Positions 8,964-18,172 of a stretch of 64,000 nt of DNA are shown here, piece after piece. The DNA is taken from positions 2,170,001 to 2,234,000 of the forward strand of contig NZ_KI911560.1 in the NCBI RefSeq assembly GCF_000515275.1. The letters run 5' to 3'. Both the position numbers and the translations under genes were made by a program. The notes under the pieces were generated by a model. It worked only from the letters and a program-made list of their open reading frames with translations. It searched no databases and was not told where the DNA came from. Source of the stretch: Methylophilus sp. 5. Lineage in GTDB: Bacteria > Pseudomonadota > Gammaproteobacteria > Burkholderiales > Methylophilaceae. Numbering within the stretch: the stretch's first letter is position 1; every line of letters starts with the position of its first letter.

Positions 8964-10256
8964 CTACACGGTTTGCAGGTTTTCTTGCTGAAACACCAGG
9001 TTGCCCTGTGTGAAGGTGGTTGTGACTTTTCCGGTCACCGCGTGATTCACAAACGGCGTATTTTTGCCTTGGCTCAGCAGGGCGCGGCCATCGACACGCC
9101 ACTCCATTTCAGGGTCGTAGATCACCACATCTGCGGTAGCGCCTACTTGTAAATTACCTGCACTCACCCCTAAAATACTGGCGGGGGTTTGCGTGATTTT
9201 GGCCAATGCCTGGGTGGGCGATAGCTTGGCCTGGGCCGCCCACTTCAGCGTCAATGGCAGCAGCAGCTCTAGCGCTGAGGCACCCGGGTGCGATTCAGCA
9301 AATGGCAGCGCCTTGGCGTCATCGTCTACCGGTGTGTGGTCAGAGCAAATGGCGTCCAGGGTGCCATCAAGCAGGCCTGCACGCAGCGCATCACGGTCGC
9401 GTTGGGTGCGCACCGGCGGTTTTAGATGCACCATGCTGTCAAAAAAGCCGATGTCCATGTCGGTGAGGTGCAAATGCTGAATGCTCACGTCTGAGGTCAC
9501 TTGCATACCCGCTTGTTTAGCCTGGCGAATCAGCTCTACTGACTCTGCGGTAGACACGCGGGCGATATGCAGCCTGACACCGGTGGCTTGCGCAATACGC
9601 AGCATGGTTTGCAATGCAATACTTTCTGCGGCAGAGGGAATGCCTTTTAAACCTAGCCTCGAAGCGACTTCGCCATCATGCGCCACGCCGTTTCTAGCCA
9701 GGTAAGGGTCCTCGGCACGCATAAACAAGGTGTAGCCAAACGAGGCGGCATATTCAAACGCGCGCCACAGTACTTGCGTGTCCACAATTGTGGTGTCAGC
9801 CTGCGAGAAGCCAACACAACCGGCGGCAGTCAGCGCGTACATTTCTGTGAGTAATTGCCCTTGCAATTGGCGCGTGACTGCGCCCAAAGGATACACATGC
9901 GCCAGGGCCTGTGATTTAGCTCTATGCTTGAGCATTTCAACCAGGCCTGGTTCATCAAGCACTGGGTCGGTGTCTGGCGGGCAGGCCAGGCTGGTGACGC
10001 CGCCAGCCATGGCAGCACGTAGCTCGCTCAGTAAGGTGGCTTTATATTCGCTGCCGGGTTCGCGCAAGCGGGCGCACAGATCAACCAGGCCTGGCAACAC
10101 CCATTTGCCGCTGGCATCCAGTGTTTGGTCTGATTTAAAGCCGGCCGGGGCTTCACCAATGGCCACAATTTTGCCGTGGCTAATATAAAGGTCTTTGACT
10201 TGATCCAGCTGCTGGCTGGCATCGAGTAACCGGCCTTGTTTTATGATGATATTCAT
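8964..10256 (-). CDS. pyrC': Dihydroorotase-like protein, probably non-catalytic PyrC'
   Basis: 430 aa, the length of class I dihydroorotases, with amidohydrolase fold motifs ([34 protein letters not shown]). The metal-binding HxH after the first strand is absent: active enzymes have DxHxHLREPG, this has [10 protein letters not shown]. The later metal histidines also look replaced (FMRAEDP where HAED is usual; ARVSTAE where HVSTAE is usual). In Pseudomonas a similarly degenerate PyrC' (PyrX) pairs with PyrB and is needed to assemble aspartate transcarbamoylase rather than to make dihydroorotate. The gene overlaps pyrB by 4 bases, which fits the same role. A separate active pyrC should exist outside the window. 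Confidence 0.87.
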   Translation of the reverse strand: MNIIIKQGRLLDASQQLDQVKDLYISHGKIVAIGEAPAGFKSDQTLDASGKWVLPGLVDLCARLREPGSEYKATLLSELRAAMAGGVTSLACPPDTDPVLDEPGLVEMLKHRAKSQALAHVYPLGAVTRQLQGQLLTEMYALTAAGCVGFSQADTTIVDTQVLWRAFEYAASFGYTLFMRAEDPYLARNGVAHDGEVASRLGLKGIPSAAESIALQTMLRIAQATGVRLHIARVSTAESVELIRQAKQAGMQVTSDVSIQHLHLTDMDIGFFDSMVHLKPPVRTQRDRDALRAGLLDGTLDAICSDHTPVDDDAKALPFAESHPGASALELLLPLTLKWAAQAKLSPTQALAKITQTPASILGVSAGNLQVGATADVVIYDPEMEWRVDGRALLSQGKNTPFVNHAVTGKVTTTFTQGNLVFQQENLQTV

Positions 10257-11209
10257 GCGGCATTGCCTCCACCCAGAATCGCCATCACTGCCATGCGGAC
10301 GGCGATGCCGTAAGTGACTTGCGGCAAGATGACTGACTGTTTGCCGTCAGCCACTGCCGAATCAATTTCGACGCCACGGTTCATCGGACCAGGGTGCATG
10401 ACAATGGCATCCGGTTTGGCCAGCGCCAGTCGTTCTGGTGTCAGGCCAAAGGTTTGGAAGAACTCTTGCGAGCTCGGTAGCAGTGCGCCTGACATCCGTT
10501 CGTTTTGCAGGCGTAGCATCATAACCACATCAACATCCTTCAAGCCTTCTTCCATATTGTGAAACACCTGTACACCGAGCTTTTCTACATCGGTGGGCAG
10601 CAGCGTACGCGGGGCAATCACGCGAATTTCTGGCACACCAAGCGTGGTCAGGGCATGGATTTCGCTGCGGGCAACGCGTGAATGCAATACGTCACCCACA
10701 ATTGCTACCCGTAGGTTATGCATTTCTGGCTTGTATTTGCGGATGGTAAACACATCCAGCAAGCCTTGTGTCGGGTGCGCATGGCGGCCATCACCCGCGT
10801 TAATCACGCTGATATGTGGTGGCACATGCTGCGCAATAAAGTGCGCGGCACCGCTTTGCTGGTGGCGCACGACAAACATATCCGCATGCATGGCAATCAG
10901 GTTGTTTACCGTATCTAAAATGGTTTCGCCTTTGGATTGCGACGAGGTGCTGACATTGAGGTTGAGCACATCGGCCGACAAGCGTTTGGCCGCAATTTCA
11001 AAGGTGGTGCGCGTGCGGGTGCTGTTTTCAAAAAAGATATTGCACACGGTTTTGCCACGCAGTAACGGCACTTTTTTGACTTCACGTTCGGCCACGCCAA
11101 CAAAGTTTTCGGCGGTGTCCAGAATGTCAGTCAAAATGCGTTTGGGTAGCCCTTCGATACTGAGCAGGTGCTGTAGTTGTCCTTGCGCGTTGAGTTGCGG
11201 GTTATACAT
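10253..11209 (-). CDS. pyrB: Aspartate carbamoyltransferase catalytic subunit
   Basis: 318 aa from the ATG at 11209; an upstream GTG at 11224 would add 5 residues, but its GTGGAG more likely supplies the Shine-Dalgarno GGAG. It condenses carbamoyl phosphate with aspartate, the committed step of pyrimidine synthesis. The carbamoyl-phosphate loop is [19 protein letters not shown], with [29 protein letters not shown] and [12 protein letters not shown]. No pyrI regulatory gene is adjacent; the Pseudomonas-type PyrB/PyrC' dodecamer lacks PyrI. It overlaps pyrR (8 bases) and pyrC' (4 bases). Confidence 0.96.
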   Translation of the reverse strand: MYNPQLNAQGQLQHLLSIEGLPKRILTDILDTAENFVGVAEREVKKVPLLRGKTVCNIFFENSTRTRTTFEIAAKRLSADVLNLNVSTSSQSKGETILDTVNNLIAMHADMFVVRHQQSGAAHFIAQHVPPHISVINAGDGRHAHPTQGLLDVFTIRKYKPEMHNLRVAIVGDVLHSRVARSEIHALTTLGVPEIRVIAPRTLLPTDVEKLGVQVFHNMEEGLKDVDVVMMLRLQNERMSGALLPSSQEFFQTFGLTPERLALAKPDAIVMHPGPMNRGVEIDSAVADGKQSVILPQVTYGIAVRMAVMAILGGGNAA

Positions 11210-11771
11210 GGGCGTCAGCTCCACTTTTTGCAGACGGATCAGAGTCGGCGATGCTCAGTTGCAGCCGCCCTTGTGTGTTCATCGCCAGTTCAAATGATTG
11301 ATGGGCCAACAGAGGCAGGTCTGCGCCGACCATGTCCGGCCGGATCGGTAATTGTGCGCCGCCACGGTTAATGAGGGCGGCCAGTTGTACCGAAGCCGGG
11401 CGACCATAATCAAACAACTCATTCATCACGGCGCGCGTGGTGCGGCCAGTATAGAAAATATCGTCGATCAGGATAATGTGCTTGCCGTTGACATCGAACG
11501 GGATATAAGCGGGATGGGCGGTGGTTTTCAAGCCGCGTTGCGCATAATCGTCACGGTACATGGCTGCATCCAGCTTGCCGAACAAGATGTCATGCCCCAG
11601 TTCGGTTTGCAGGCGTTTGAGCAGCCGCTCCATCAGCCAGACCCCGCCGGTATAAATACCAACCAAGGCTGTGTTTTCCTGTATGCGAGGCTTGATTTGG
11701 GCATATAAATGCTCCAGTAGTTGTTCGGGGTCTGGTAGTGTCATGAGGGGCGGTGTGCTATGCACGTCCAT
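11202..11771 (-). CDS. pyrR: PyrR bifunctional pyr regulator / uracil phosphoribosyltransferase
   Basis: 189 aa from the ATG at 11771; the family N-terminus begins nearer [10 protein letters not shown] (ATG at 11744), and neither start has a clear ribosome site. The PRPP-binding motif is [22 protein letters not shown], preceded by [16 protein letters not shown]. In Gram-positives PyrR binds pyr mRNA to attenuate transcription and also has weak UPRTase activity; in proteobacteria its regulatory role is uncertain. I see no leader attenuator here, since the gene is embedded between ruvX and pyrB with overlaps on both sides. Confidence 0.91.
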   Translation of the reverse strand: MDVHSTPPLMTLPDPEQLLEHLYAQIKPRIQENTALVGIYTGGVWLMERLLKRLQTELGHDILFGKLDAAMYRDDYAQRGLKTTAHPAYIPFDVNGKHIILIDDIFYTGRTTRAVMNELFDYGRPASVQLAALINRGGAQLPIRPDMVGADLPLLAHQSFELAMNTQGRLQLSIADSDPSAKSGADAHV

Positions 11772-12261
11772 GATAAGCATCAAAATAGGATTGTAATATA
11801 GTTTGTGCAGCAACCTGGTCTAGCAACGGTTTTTGTGCGCGGCCTCTCACACCCGCTTCATACAGCGTCTGTGCTGCTTCAGCAGAAGACAGGCGCTCGT
11901 CTACCATCACGACCGGCAGGTTGAAGCGGCCTTCGAGGCGCTGGGCGAATTTTTGCGCCAGCGCTGTCATGGCATGGGCTTCGCCATCCATGGACATCGG
12001 TAAACCAACGACCAGCAAGACAGGACGCCATTCTTGCAGCAGCGCATCAATTTGCGCAAATTTGGCGGCATTTTCTTCTGCTTCTATGGTGAGCAATGCG
12101 TGTGCCAGCTTGAGCAGTGTGTCGCCCACGGCAACCCCTATGCGTTTTTCACCAAAATCAAAGGCAAGCACCGTGCCACTGACATCGGGATAGCGGCGCT
12201 GGGTAATGGGTAAATGGCTTTGGTTAAGAGGCTGTTTGCCAAGCTTGGCTGCATCAGGCAT
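11758..12261 (-). CDS. ruvX: Holliday-junction resolvase-like RuvX/YqgF
   Basis: 167 aa from the ATG at 12261 (MPDAAKLGKQ); the frame opens earlier inside yqgE, so longer starts are unlikely. RNase H-like fold: VLAFDFGEKRIGVAVGD carries the first catalytic Asp, VVGLPMSMDGEAHAMT the central loop, and VVMVDERLSSAEAAQTL the second acidic site. YqgF is essential in E. coli and acts in pre-16S rRNA 5' end processing; resolvase activity was proposed from fold. It overlaps yqgE by 8 bases, the conserved yqgE-yqgF pair. Confidence 0.93.
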   Translation of the reverse strand: MPDAAKLGKQPLNQSHLPITQRRYPDVSGTVLAFDFGEKRIGVAVGDTLLKLAHALLTIEAEENAAKFAQIDALLQEWRPVLLVVGLPMSMDGEAHAMTALAQKFAQRLEGRFNLPVVMVDERLSSAEAAQTLYEAGVRGRAQKPLLDQVAAQTILQSYFDAYHGRA

Positions 12262-12859
12262 GACCAGCGACCTCGGACAAGGTGGCAAAATCAACACCTA
12301 ATTGCTGCATAGCCCACGCCAGCTTGTCATCGTTGGGCAGCTTGAAAATCAGTTTGTGTAATTGTTGGTTGTCATCCAGTGGCAGCGTCAGCCAGGCGTT
12401 GGCTTGAATTTCTTCTTCCAGTTGGCCTGCCGACCAGCCGGTGTAGCCCAGCGCAATAAACATATCTTGCGGGGCTTCATCGCGTGCAGCAGCTTCCAGA
12501 ATGTCTTTAGACGAGGTCATCGCCAATCCGTCAGACAGCTCCATGGTGGTGTTGAACTCAGTGGCGGGTGTGTGCAGCACAAAGCCACGCTCCACTTGCA
12601 CCGGGCCGCCAAAATGCACCAGTCGCTCTTGCTGGTAGTTAGCGTGACATTCCATGTCCAGCTGCTCAAACAAGTCGCCCACATTGAGCTGCAAGGGGTG
12701 GTTCAGAATCATGCCCATAGCACCATCGTGGTCATGGTTACACACCAGAATCACGCTCTTGCTAAAATAGGGATCCTCCATCGCTGGCATGGCAATTAAA
12801 ATCTGCCCGGTCAGGTTGAGGCGCATGTCGTTGTTATCTAAGGTTAATTGCTCGCTCAT
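12254..12859 (-). CDS. yqgE: YqgE/AlgH family protein (UPF0301)
   Basis: 201 aa. The family motifs LTGQILIAMPAMEDPYF, VILVCNHDHDGAMGMILN, VHFGGPVQVERGFVLH and ALGYTGWSAGQLEEEI are all present in order. AlgH was linked to alginate gene regulation in Pseudomonas, but the biochemical function of the family is unknown; it is cytoplasmic. The start overlaps the ribBA stop by 4 bases and the end overlaps ruvX by 8, so it is translated from the same operon mRNA. Confidence 0.94.
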   Translation of the reverse strand: MSEQLTLDNNDMRLNLTGQILIAMPAMEDPYFSKSVILVCNHDHDGAMGMILNHPLQLNVGDLFEQLDMECHANYQQERLVHFGGPVQVERGFVLHTPATEFNTTMELSDGLAMTSSKDILEAAARDEAPQDMFIALGYTGWSAGQLEEEIQANAWLTLPLDDNQQLHKLIFKLPNDDKLAWAMQQLGVDFATLSEVAGHA

Positions 12860-13965
12860 ACTGGGCTGGTTTCTTCTGTACTTAAATAACCGGTAATTTC
12901 CAGGCCAAAGCCGTCCATGCTAGGCATTTTGCGTGGGGCGGCCATCAGGCGCATTTTTTTTACGCCAAGGTCGAGCAAAATTTGTGAGCCGATACCGTAA
13001 TTGCGTAATTCCTGGTTTAACACTAACTTTTGGTCAGCACGCAAAATGCGGTCAGTGAGTCCCAACCCGTCTTCATCGTGGTTGATCAGCACAATCACGC
13101 CACAAGGGGCGGTGCTAATCGTGCGTATGGCGTGTAGCAGGTTCCAGCTGTGGGCCTGGTGGCTGCTATCCAGCAGGTCTATCATCGACAAGGGTTCGTG
13201 CACCCGCACCAGCGCTTCGTCACTATGTTGCGGGTCGCCTTTTACCAGCACTAAATGTGTTTCTTGCGCGATATTGTCGCGGTAAGCGATGAGGCGCATG
13301 GGGCCAAACACAGTTTCTATGGCGCGTTCGGCGCTACGCTCAATCAGGGTTTCATGTGCGGCGCGATAGTGAATCAGGTCTGCAATGGTGCCAATTTTAA
13401 TGTTATGTTCTGCCGCAACCTGCATCAGGTCAGGCAGGCGCGCCATTTCACCATCATCTTTCAAGATTTCGCAAATGACGCTGGCAGGCTCACACCCGGC
13501 CAGTTGTGCCAGGTCGCAGCCTGCTTCTGTGTGTCCGGCGCGCACCAGCACGCCGCCATTCATGGCAGACAGCGGGAAAATATGGCCGGGGCTGACTAGG
13601 CTATTGGCGTCGGCCTGCTTTGCAATCGCGGCACGAATGGTGGTGGCGCGATCTGCCGCAGAAATACCAGTGGTAACGCCTTCTGCCGCCTCAATCGAGA
13701 CCGTGAAATTGGTGCCGAGGCGGGTGCCGTTTTTTTGCACCATGGGTGGCAAGTCTAATTGGCGGCAGCGTTGTTCAGTCAGGGTCAGGCAAATCAGGCC
13801 ACGGCCAAATTTGGCCATGAAATTGATATGTTCTGCGGTGACAAACTCAGCGGCAATGACAAAATCACCTTCGTTTTCGCGGTGTTCGTCATCAACCAGG
13901 ATGACCATTTTTCCGGCACGAATATCGGCAATAATGGCTTCAATAGGGCTAATTTGAGCCGACAT
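12856..13965 (-). CDS. ribBA: 3,4-dihydroxy-2-butanone 4-phosphate synthase with degenerate GTP cyclohydrolase II domain
   Basis: 369 aa from the ATG at 13965 (MSAQISPIEAI), which shares its A with the ribE stop (TAATG). Residues 1-205 are a complete RibB domain, including VDDEHRENEGDF, GLICLTL, SPGHIFPL and AGHTEAGCDLA, which makes the four-carbon riboflavin precursor from ribulose 5-phosphate. The C-terminal half is RibA-like in fold but lacks the zinc-binding cysteines: where RibA has a Cys-rich stretch after RVH, this has RVHEPLSMIDLLDSSHQ. GTP cyclohydrolase II activity is therefore unlikely, and a separate RibA is expected elsewhere. Such RibB-with-RibA-like proteins are widespread in beta- and gammaproteobacteria. 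Confidence 0.93.
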   Translation of the reverse strand: MSAQISPIEAIIADIRAGKMVILVDDEHRENEGDFVIAAEFVTAEHINFMAKFGRGLICLTLTEQRCRQLDLPPMVQKNGTRLGTNFTVSIEAAEGVTTGISAADRATTIRAAIAKQADANSLVSPGHIFPLSAMNGGVLVRAGHTEAGCDLAQLAGCEPASVICEILKDDGEMARLPDLMQVAAEHNIKIGTIADLIHYRAAHETLIERSAERAIETVFGPMRLIAYRDNIAQETHLVLVKGDPQHSDEALVRVHEPLSMIDLLDSSHQAHSWNLLHAIRTISTAPCGVIVLINHDEDGLGLTDRILRADQKLVLNQELRNYGIGSQILLDLGVKKMRLMAAPRKMPSMDGFGLEITGYLSTEETSPV

Positions 13966-14558
13966 TATTCTTGCTCCCAAGCTTGCATGCGCTCAACATA
14001 GCGTGCAATTAAATCGATTTCCAGATTGACCGGGTCAGAGGCCTTGGCAAACTGCATGATGGTGTGTTGCATGGTGTGAGGAATCAGGTTAATACTGACC
14101 TCATCATGGCTGATTTCGTTCACGGTCAGGCTGACACCGTTGACGCACAAGGAGCCTTTTTTCGCAATGTATTTGCTAATGGCATGTGGTGCCCGTATTT
14201 TAAGTAGCCAGCATTCGCCAACAGGTTCTAGCGCAGTGATGGTGCCTATGCCGTCGACGTGGCCGGTCACCAGGTGGCCGCCCAGCCGGTCGGCCAGGCG
14301 CAATGCTTTTTCGAGGTTAACTGATCCGGGCTTGCCCAGGCCGTTGGTTACCTCCAGCGTCACTTTTGACACCATGACTTCAAAGCGATGTGCATCAAAC
14401 GCAGTCACCGTCAGACACACGCCATTCACGGCGATGCTGTCTCCCAGTTGCACATCTTGCATGTCCAGTCCCGCGGCTTCAATGCGTAATGCGCAATCTT
14501 CACCATGCGGAACCACTTCGGCAATCCGGCCGACGGTTTGAATAATCCCAGTAAACAT
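13965..14558 (-). CDS. ribE: Riboflavin synthase alpha subunit
   Basis: 197 aa. It dismutates two 6,7-dimethyl-8-ribityllumazine molecules to riboflavin. Two homologous lumazine-binding barrels are visible: MFTGIIQTVGRIAEV with SIAVNGVCLTVT in the first, and HLVTGHVDGIGTI with SLCVNGVSLTVNEI in the second. It is the first gene of a run of seven minus-strand genes that overlap or nearly overlap down to pyrC'. The promoter should lie in 14559-14638. I saw no FMN riboswitch there; the gap is only about 80 bases and is shared with the divergent metallopeptidase gene. Confidence 0.96.
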   Translation of the reverse strand: MFTGIIQTVGRIAEVVPHGEDCALRIEAAGLDMQDVQLGDSIAVNGVCLTVTAFDAHRFEVMVSKVTLEVTNGLGKPGSVNLEKALRLADRLGGHLVTGHVDGIGTITALEPVGECWLLKIRAPHAISKYIAKKGSLCVNGVSLTVNEISHDEVSINLIPHTMQHTIMQFAKASDPVNLEIDLIARYVERMQAWEQE

Positions 14559-14638
14559 GGTGTGATTTTATCAGTGCTGCATGCTAAAGTAATCACATTC
14601 CATCAACATTTTTCAATAGTTTCGGTCGGGAGATTCTT

Positions 14639-15484
14639 GTGCGCCTGGATGATTTAGACGAAAGTCAGCATGTCGAAGACAGTCGTGGCCGCGGAATGGT
14701 CGGTGGCCGTAGCATTGGCATAGGCACGATTGCAATTGCGCTGGTAGCCATGTATTTTGGCGTGGACCCTAGTCTGGTCCTCAATCTTGCGCAGCAAGCC
14801 CAACCAGCGGCAGAGTCGCAAGCCGTGCCTGCAGACAGCAATGACCCCAAGGTCAAGTTTGTCTCCCGTGTGCTGTGGAGCACCGAGCAAGTGTGGCAAA
14901 GCGCGTTTTCAGCGGCAGGCCAGCAATACACGGCGCCTAATCTGGAGATTTTTAGCGGTGCGACGCAAACCGCTTGTGGGCAAGGGCAGGCGGCCATGGG
15001 GCCGTTTTATTGCCCGGCTGACCAAAAGGTCTATATCGATTTAAGTTTTTACCAGGAGCTACAAGAGCGGTTTAAAGCGCCTGGAGATTTTGCCCAGGCT
15101 TATGTGATTGCACATGAGGTTGGCCACCATGTGCAAAACTTGCTGGGCACCTCGGCAAAAGTACAGCAAGCCCGGCAACAGGCGCGCTCTGAAGCTGCCT
15201 CTAATGCCTATTCGGTGCGCCTGGAGTTACAGGCAGACTGTTATGCAGGCGTGTGGGCGCATCATGCTGACCAGCAATTTCGCATTCTGGAAACCGGCGA
15301 TATTGAAGAAGCATTGCGCGCAGCGACCGCGATTGGTGATGATGCCCTGCAAAAGCAAGCACAAGGCTATGTGGTGCCAGACAGTTTTACCCATGGCAGC
15401 TCCGAGCAGCGCGTACATTGGTTTAAGCAGGGTTTGCAATCTGGCAAGGTCAACGATTGCAACACATTTAAAGATTCAGTTTAA
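14639..15484 (+). CDS. Neutral zinc metallopeptidase (YpfJ family), membrane-anchored
   Basis: 281 aa, GTG start at 14639 after the sequence GGGAGATTCTT. A single membrane helix lies near residues 23-43 (GRSIGIGTIAIALVAMYFGV), so the catalytic part faces the periplasm. The zinc motif is VIAHEVGHHVQN (HExxH), and LRLELQADCYAGVWAHHAD supplies the downstream acidic ligand, as in the YpfJ/KPN_02809 zinc metallopeptidase family (PF04228). Substrate unknown. The gene is divergent from ribE and 16 bases upstream of a Nudix gene. Confidence 0.9.
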   Translation: MRLDDLDESQHVEDSRGRGMVGGRSIGIGTIAIALVAMYFGVDPSLVLNLAQQAQPAAESQAVPADSNDPKVKFVSRVLWSTEQVWQSAFSAAGQQYTAPNLEIFSGATQTACGQGQAAMGPFYCPADQKVYIDLSFYQELQERFKAPGDFAQAYVIAHEVGHHVQNLLGTSAKVQQARQQARSEAASNAYSVRLELQADCYAGVWAHHADQQFRILETGDIEEALRAATAIGDDALQKQAQGYVVPDSFTHGSSEQRVHWFKQGLQSGKVNDCNTFKDSV

Positions 15485-15500
15485 GCAATAGACATTAGGC

Positions 15501-16109
15501 ATGACAAAAGAAAAAGCAGTCGATCAGGATCAGCATTTAATTGAAACCACCGTCTCCAGCGCCATCATGGCGCAGGGCAAAATGCTCACCGTACGTTACG
15601 ACGAAGCGCGCTTGCCCAACGGCATAATTAGTGGTCGCGAATATGTCATACACCCGGGTGCAGTGGTCGTGGTTGCCCTCACCCCAACGGGTGAGGTGGT
15701 GCTGGAGCGCCAGTTTCGTTATCCACTCAAGCAAGTGTTTATTGAGTTGCCCGCAGGCAAAATTGACCCTGACGAGCCAGTATTAACCACGGGCCAACGC
15801 GAGTTGCTGGAAGAAACCGGTTATACCGCGCAAACCTGGGTCAAGCTGGGTGTGCAACATCCGTGTATCGGTTATTCCAATGAGGTGATTCATATTTATC
15901 TGGCCACTGACTTGTCACTTGGTGCACACGCCAGAGATATTGATGAAGCGATGGATGTGTTTGTGTGGCCGTTTGAACGCATCATGCAGGCGATAGAGAT
16001 CGGTGACATTACCGACAGCAAAACCATGTCGGCCATGTTGCTGGCTGAGCGCTACTTGCGTAAACAGCCACTGCCTGATGTAGGTATTGAAAAAGCAGGG
16101 GCAAAGTGA
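15501..16109 (+). CDS. Nudix hydrolase, ADP-ribose pyrophosphatase-like
   Basis: 202 aa. The Nudix box (GKIDPDEP ... QRELLEETGY) is complete and preceded by ELPA, the context of ADP-sugar and ADP-ribose pyrophosphatases (NudF/NUDT5 type), with the N-terminal dimer-swap region VLERQFRYPLKQVFIELPAG. It probably splits ADP-ribose to AMP and ribose 5-phosphate in the cytoplasm; other NDP-sugars are possible. The stop overlaps the next gene's start by 4 bases. Confidence 0.9.
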   Translation: MTKEKAVDQDQHLIETTVSSAIMAQGKMLTVRYDEARLPNGIISGREYVIHPGAVVVVALTPTGEVVLERQFRYPLKQVFIELPAGKIDPDEPVLTTGQRELLEETGYTAQTWVKLGVQHPCIGYSNEVIHIYLATDLSLGAHARDIDEAMDVFVWPFERIMQAIEIGDITDSKTMSAMLLAERYLRKQPLPDVGIEKAGAK

Positions 16110-16939
16110 TGCGTGTATTACAAATTGGTTGTGGTGGCCTGGGCTCACTCATCGCACAGGCTACGCTTGCTCAAGGGCACGCGCTGACCATTGTCAGGCG
16201 CTCGCAGCAGCCGGTGCCTGCTGGCGCCCAAGCGTTGTATCTCGATGTCGTTGCCCAAGCGCAGTTGCCTGCATTATCAAGCTTGCAACCAGACATTTTG
16301 TTGTATTGCCTGGCGCCGGTGACCGGCCAAACTTACCAGCAAACCTATGTCGACGGGCTGCGCCATGTGTTGGCCAACGTGGCAATGGCGTCGTTAAAGC
16401 ACGTGTTTTTTATTTCAAGCACCGGCATTTATGGTGAGAATCAAGGCGAGTGGATAAATGACGACACGCCTGCGGTGCCCGCCGATGAGGGGGGGCACAT
16501 CATGCTGGCGGCAGAACAGTTATTGGCAGCGTTGCCCTGTGGCCACACGGCGTTACGCGTGTCTGGTATTTATGGCCCGCAACGGCTTTATTTGTTGCGT
16601 TTGCTGCAAAATAGCGAACGTTGGCCGACGCAGGTGCATTGGACTAATCGTGTGCATGAGCAAGATGTGGCCGCTGCTGTGGTGCATTTTTATCAGCAAG
16701 TGATAGATGGTGCTGTGTTGCCTGAGCATTGTATTGTGACCGACGGTGTTCCTGCCACGCAGCATGAAGTGTTGCAATGGCTGGCCACACAACAACAAGT
16801 GCCCGCACCACCAACGCCGCCATTGCAGCCGCAATCCGGCAAGCGTATTCGCAATCAATATTTACAGCAGACGGGATTCAAGTTGCAATTTACCGATTAT
16901 CAGGCTGGCTATGCCTCTATTTTGTCTAGTCTGCAATAG
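16106..16939 (+). CDS. NAD-dependent epimerase/dehydratase-type SDR protein
   Basis: 277 aa. The N-terminus MRVLQIGCGGLGSLIAQ is a Rossmann dinucleotide-binding loop, and VFFISSTGIYGENQGEWI carries the SDR active-site region in extended-SDR style (S/T with YG instead of the strict YxxxK pattern). It resembles YeeZ-type atypical SDRs found beside nucleotide or cell-wall genes; substrate unknown. It overlaps the Nudix gene by 4 bases and is followed 3 bases later by the transglycosylase gene, so the three look cotranscribed. Confidence 0.84.
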   Translation: MMRVLQIGCGGLGSLIAQATLAQGHALTIVRRSQQPVPAGAQALYLDVVAQAQLPALSSLQPDILLYCLAPVTGQTYQQTYVDGLRHVLANVAMASLKHVFFISSTGIYGENQGEWINDDTPAVPADEGGHIMLAAEQLLAALPCGHTALRVSGIYGPQRLYLLRLLQNSERWPTQVHWTNRVHEQDVAAAVVHFYQQVIDGAVLPEHCIVTDGVPATQHEVLQWLATQQQVPAPPTPPLQPQSGKRIRNQYLQQTGFKLQFTDYQAGYASILSSLQ

Positions 16940-16942
16940 CTT

Positions 16943-18172
16943 ATGATGCGTGCAAAAAAATCAGTGAAGTGGCAGGCGTTAATAAGCGGGCTGCTGGTGG
17001 CCGGATTGGCAATGGCGAGTCGTTTGAGTGGTGCTGAAGATGCTGATGGCTTCGAGTTATGGGTCGCCGCCATGCGCCAAGAGGCGTTGGCGCTACATGT
17101 GGCCCCAGCGGCTGTGGATGCGACACTTAATCAGGTCACTTTCTTGCCGCGCTTGATTGAGCTGGACCGCAAGCAACCAGAGTTTGTCACCAGTTTTTCG
17201 GCCTATGTGAATCGCCGTATTAACCCGCGTGTGGTGGCCAAGGGCAAGCAGATGGCGCAGGACTACCAGGGCGTACTGTATGTGGTCGAGGAGTTATATC
17301 AGGTGCCGCAAGAGGTGCTGGTGGCTTTTTGGGGACTGGAAACCAATTTTGGCGGTTTTATGGGCGATATTCCGCTGGCCTCTGCACTAGCTACGCTTTC
17401 TTACGAGGGGCGGCGGGCCGAGTTTTTTAAACGCGAACTATTAAACCTGATGCGCGTGGTTGAGCGCGAGCAGCGTTATGACAGCCCAGTCGTCGGCTCA
17501 TGGGCAGGCGCGACCGGGCATATGCAGTTTATGCCATCTACTTTGCTCAAGTATGGGGTCGATGCCGATGCTGACGGCAAAATAGACATCTGGAACTCTT
17601 ACCCAGATGTGTTTAGCTCGGCGGCAAATTATCTGTCCCAAGCTGGGTGGCAGCCAGGCAAGCCGATTAGCATGCAGGTGGCGTTGCCAGCCGGATTTGA
17701 TTATAGCCAGGCGCAATGGCAACGCAATAAGCCGGTGAGTGAGTGGGTAAAAGCAGGCGTAGCTGGCGTGCCAGACAGTGCCCTTAGTTTGCCGCAAGCC
17801 GCCATTTTGTTACCGCAAGGCTATGATGGCCCAGCGTATATGGTATTCCCCAATTTTGACGTGATTATGCAGTGGAACCGCTCCATTAACTATGCGCTTA
17901 GCGTGAGTTTGCTCAGCCAGCAATTGCGTCAAGAGACCTACACCCTGACCATGCCGCCGGAGCCGCCTGCACTGAGCTACCAGCAGATGTGGTCTTTGCA
18001 GGAAGCGCTTAATGTCAGAGGCTTTGATTGCGGGGCGCCTGATGGCTTTCCGGGCGCTAAAACACAAGCGGCCATTCGGCGCTACCAGGCCAGTAAAGGC
18101 TTGCCACAAGATGGCTATGCCGGTGCCGATATTTTTAGCCGTCTGACTGCGCAAGTGCAATCGGCGCAGTAG
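16943..18172 (+). CDS. Lytic murein transglycosylase B family with peptidoglycan-binding domain
   Basis: 409 aa. An N-terminal signal sequence (WQALISGLLVAGLAMASRLSGA) exports it; I see no lipobox, so it is probably soluble or anchored by the uncleaved helix. The MltB/SLT_2 catalytic domain spans about residues 35-330, with the catalytic Glu in AFWGLETNFGGF and the GSWAGATGHMQFMPST segment. A PG_binding_1 domain closes the protein (LNVRGFDCGAPDGFPGAKTQAAIRRYQ). It cleaves glycan strands to 1,6-anhydromuropeptides in the periplasm. Two adjacent ATGs (16943, 16946) could both start it. Confidence 0.92.
   Translation: MMRAKKSVKWQALISGLLVAGLAMASRLSGAEDADGFELWVAAMRQEALALHVAPAAVDATLNQVTFLPRLIELDRKQPEFVTSFSAYVNRRINPRVVAKGKQMAQDYQGVLYVVEELYQVPQEVLVAFWGLETNFGGFMGDIPLASALATLSYEGRRAEFFKRELLNLMRVVEREQRYDSPVVGSWAGATGHMQFMPSTLLKYGVDADADGKIDIWNSYPDVFSSAANYLSQAGWQPGKPISMQVALPAGFDYSQAQWQRNKPVSEWVKAGVAGVPDSALSLPQAAILLPQGYDGPAYMVFPNFDVIMQWNRSINYALSVSLLSQQLRQETYTLTMPPEPPALSYQQMWSLQEALNVRGFDCGAPDGFPGAKTQAAIRRYQASKGLPQDGYAGADIFSRLTAQVQSAQ

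Noticed and set aside
10593..11297. Long plus-strand frame (234 codons) opposite pyrB/pyrR
   Set aside because: It lies fully antisense to well-recognised genes, has Ser/Arg/Thr-rich content typical of reverse-strand frames, and shows no motif.
14559..14638. FMN riboswitch before ribE
   Set aside because: The interval is about 80 bases and shared with a divergent gene; no conserved RFN-element sequence was seen.
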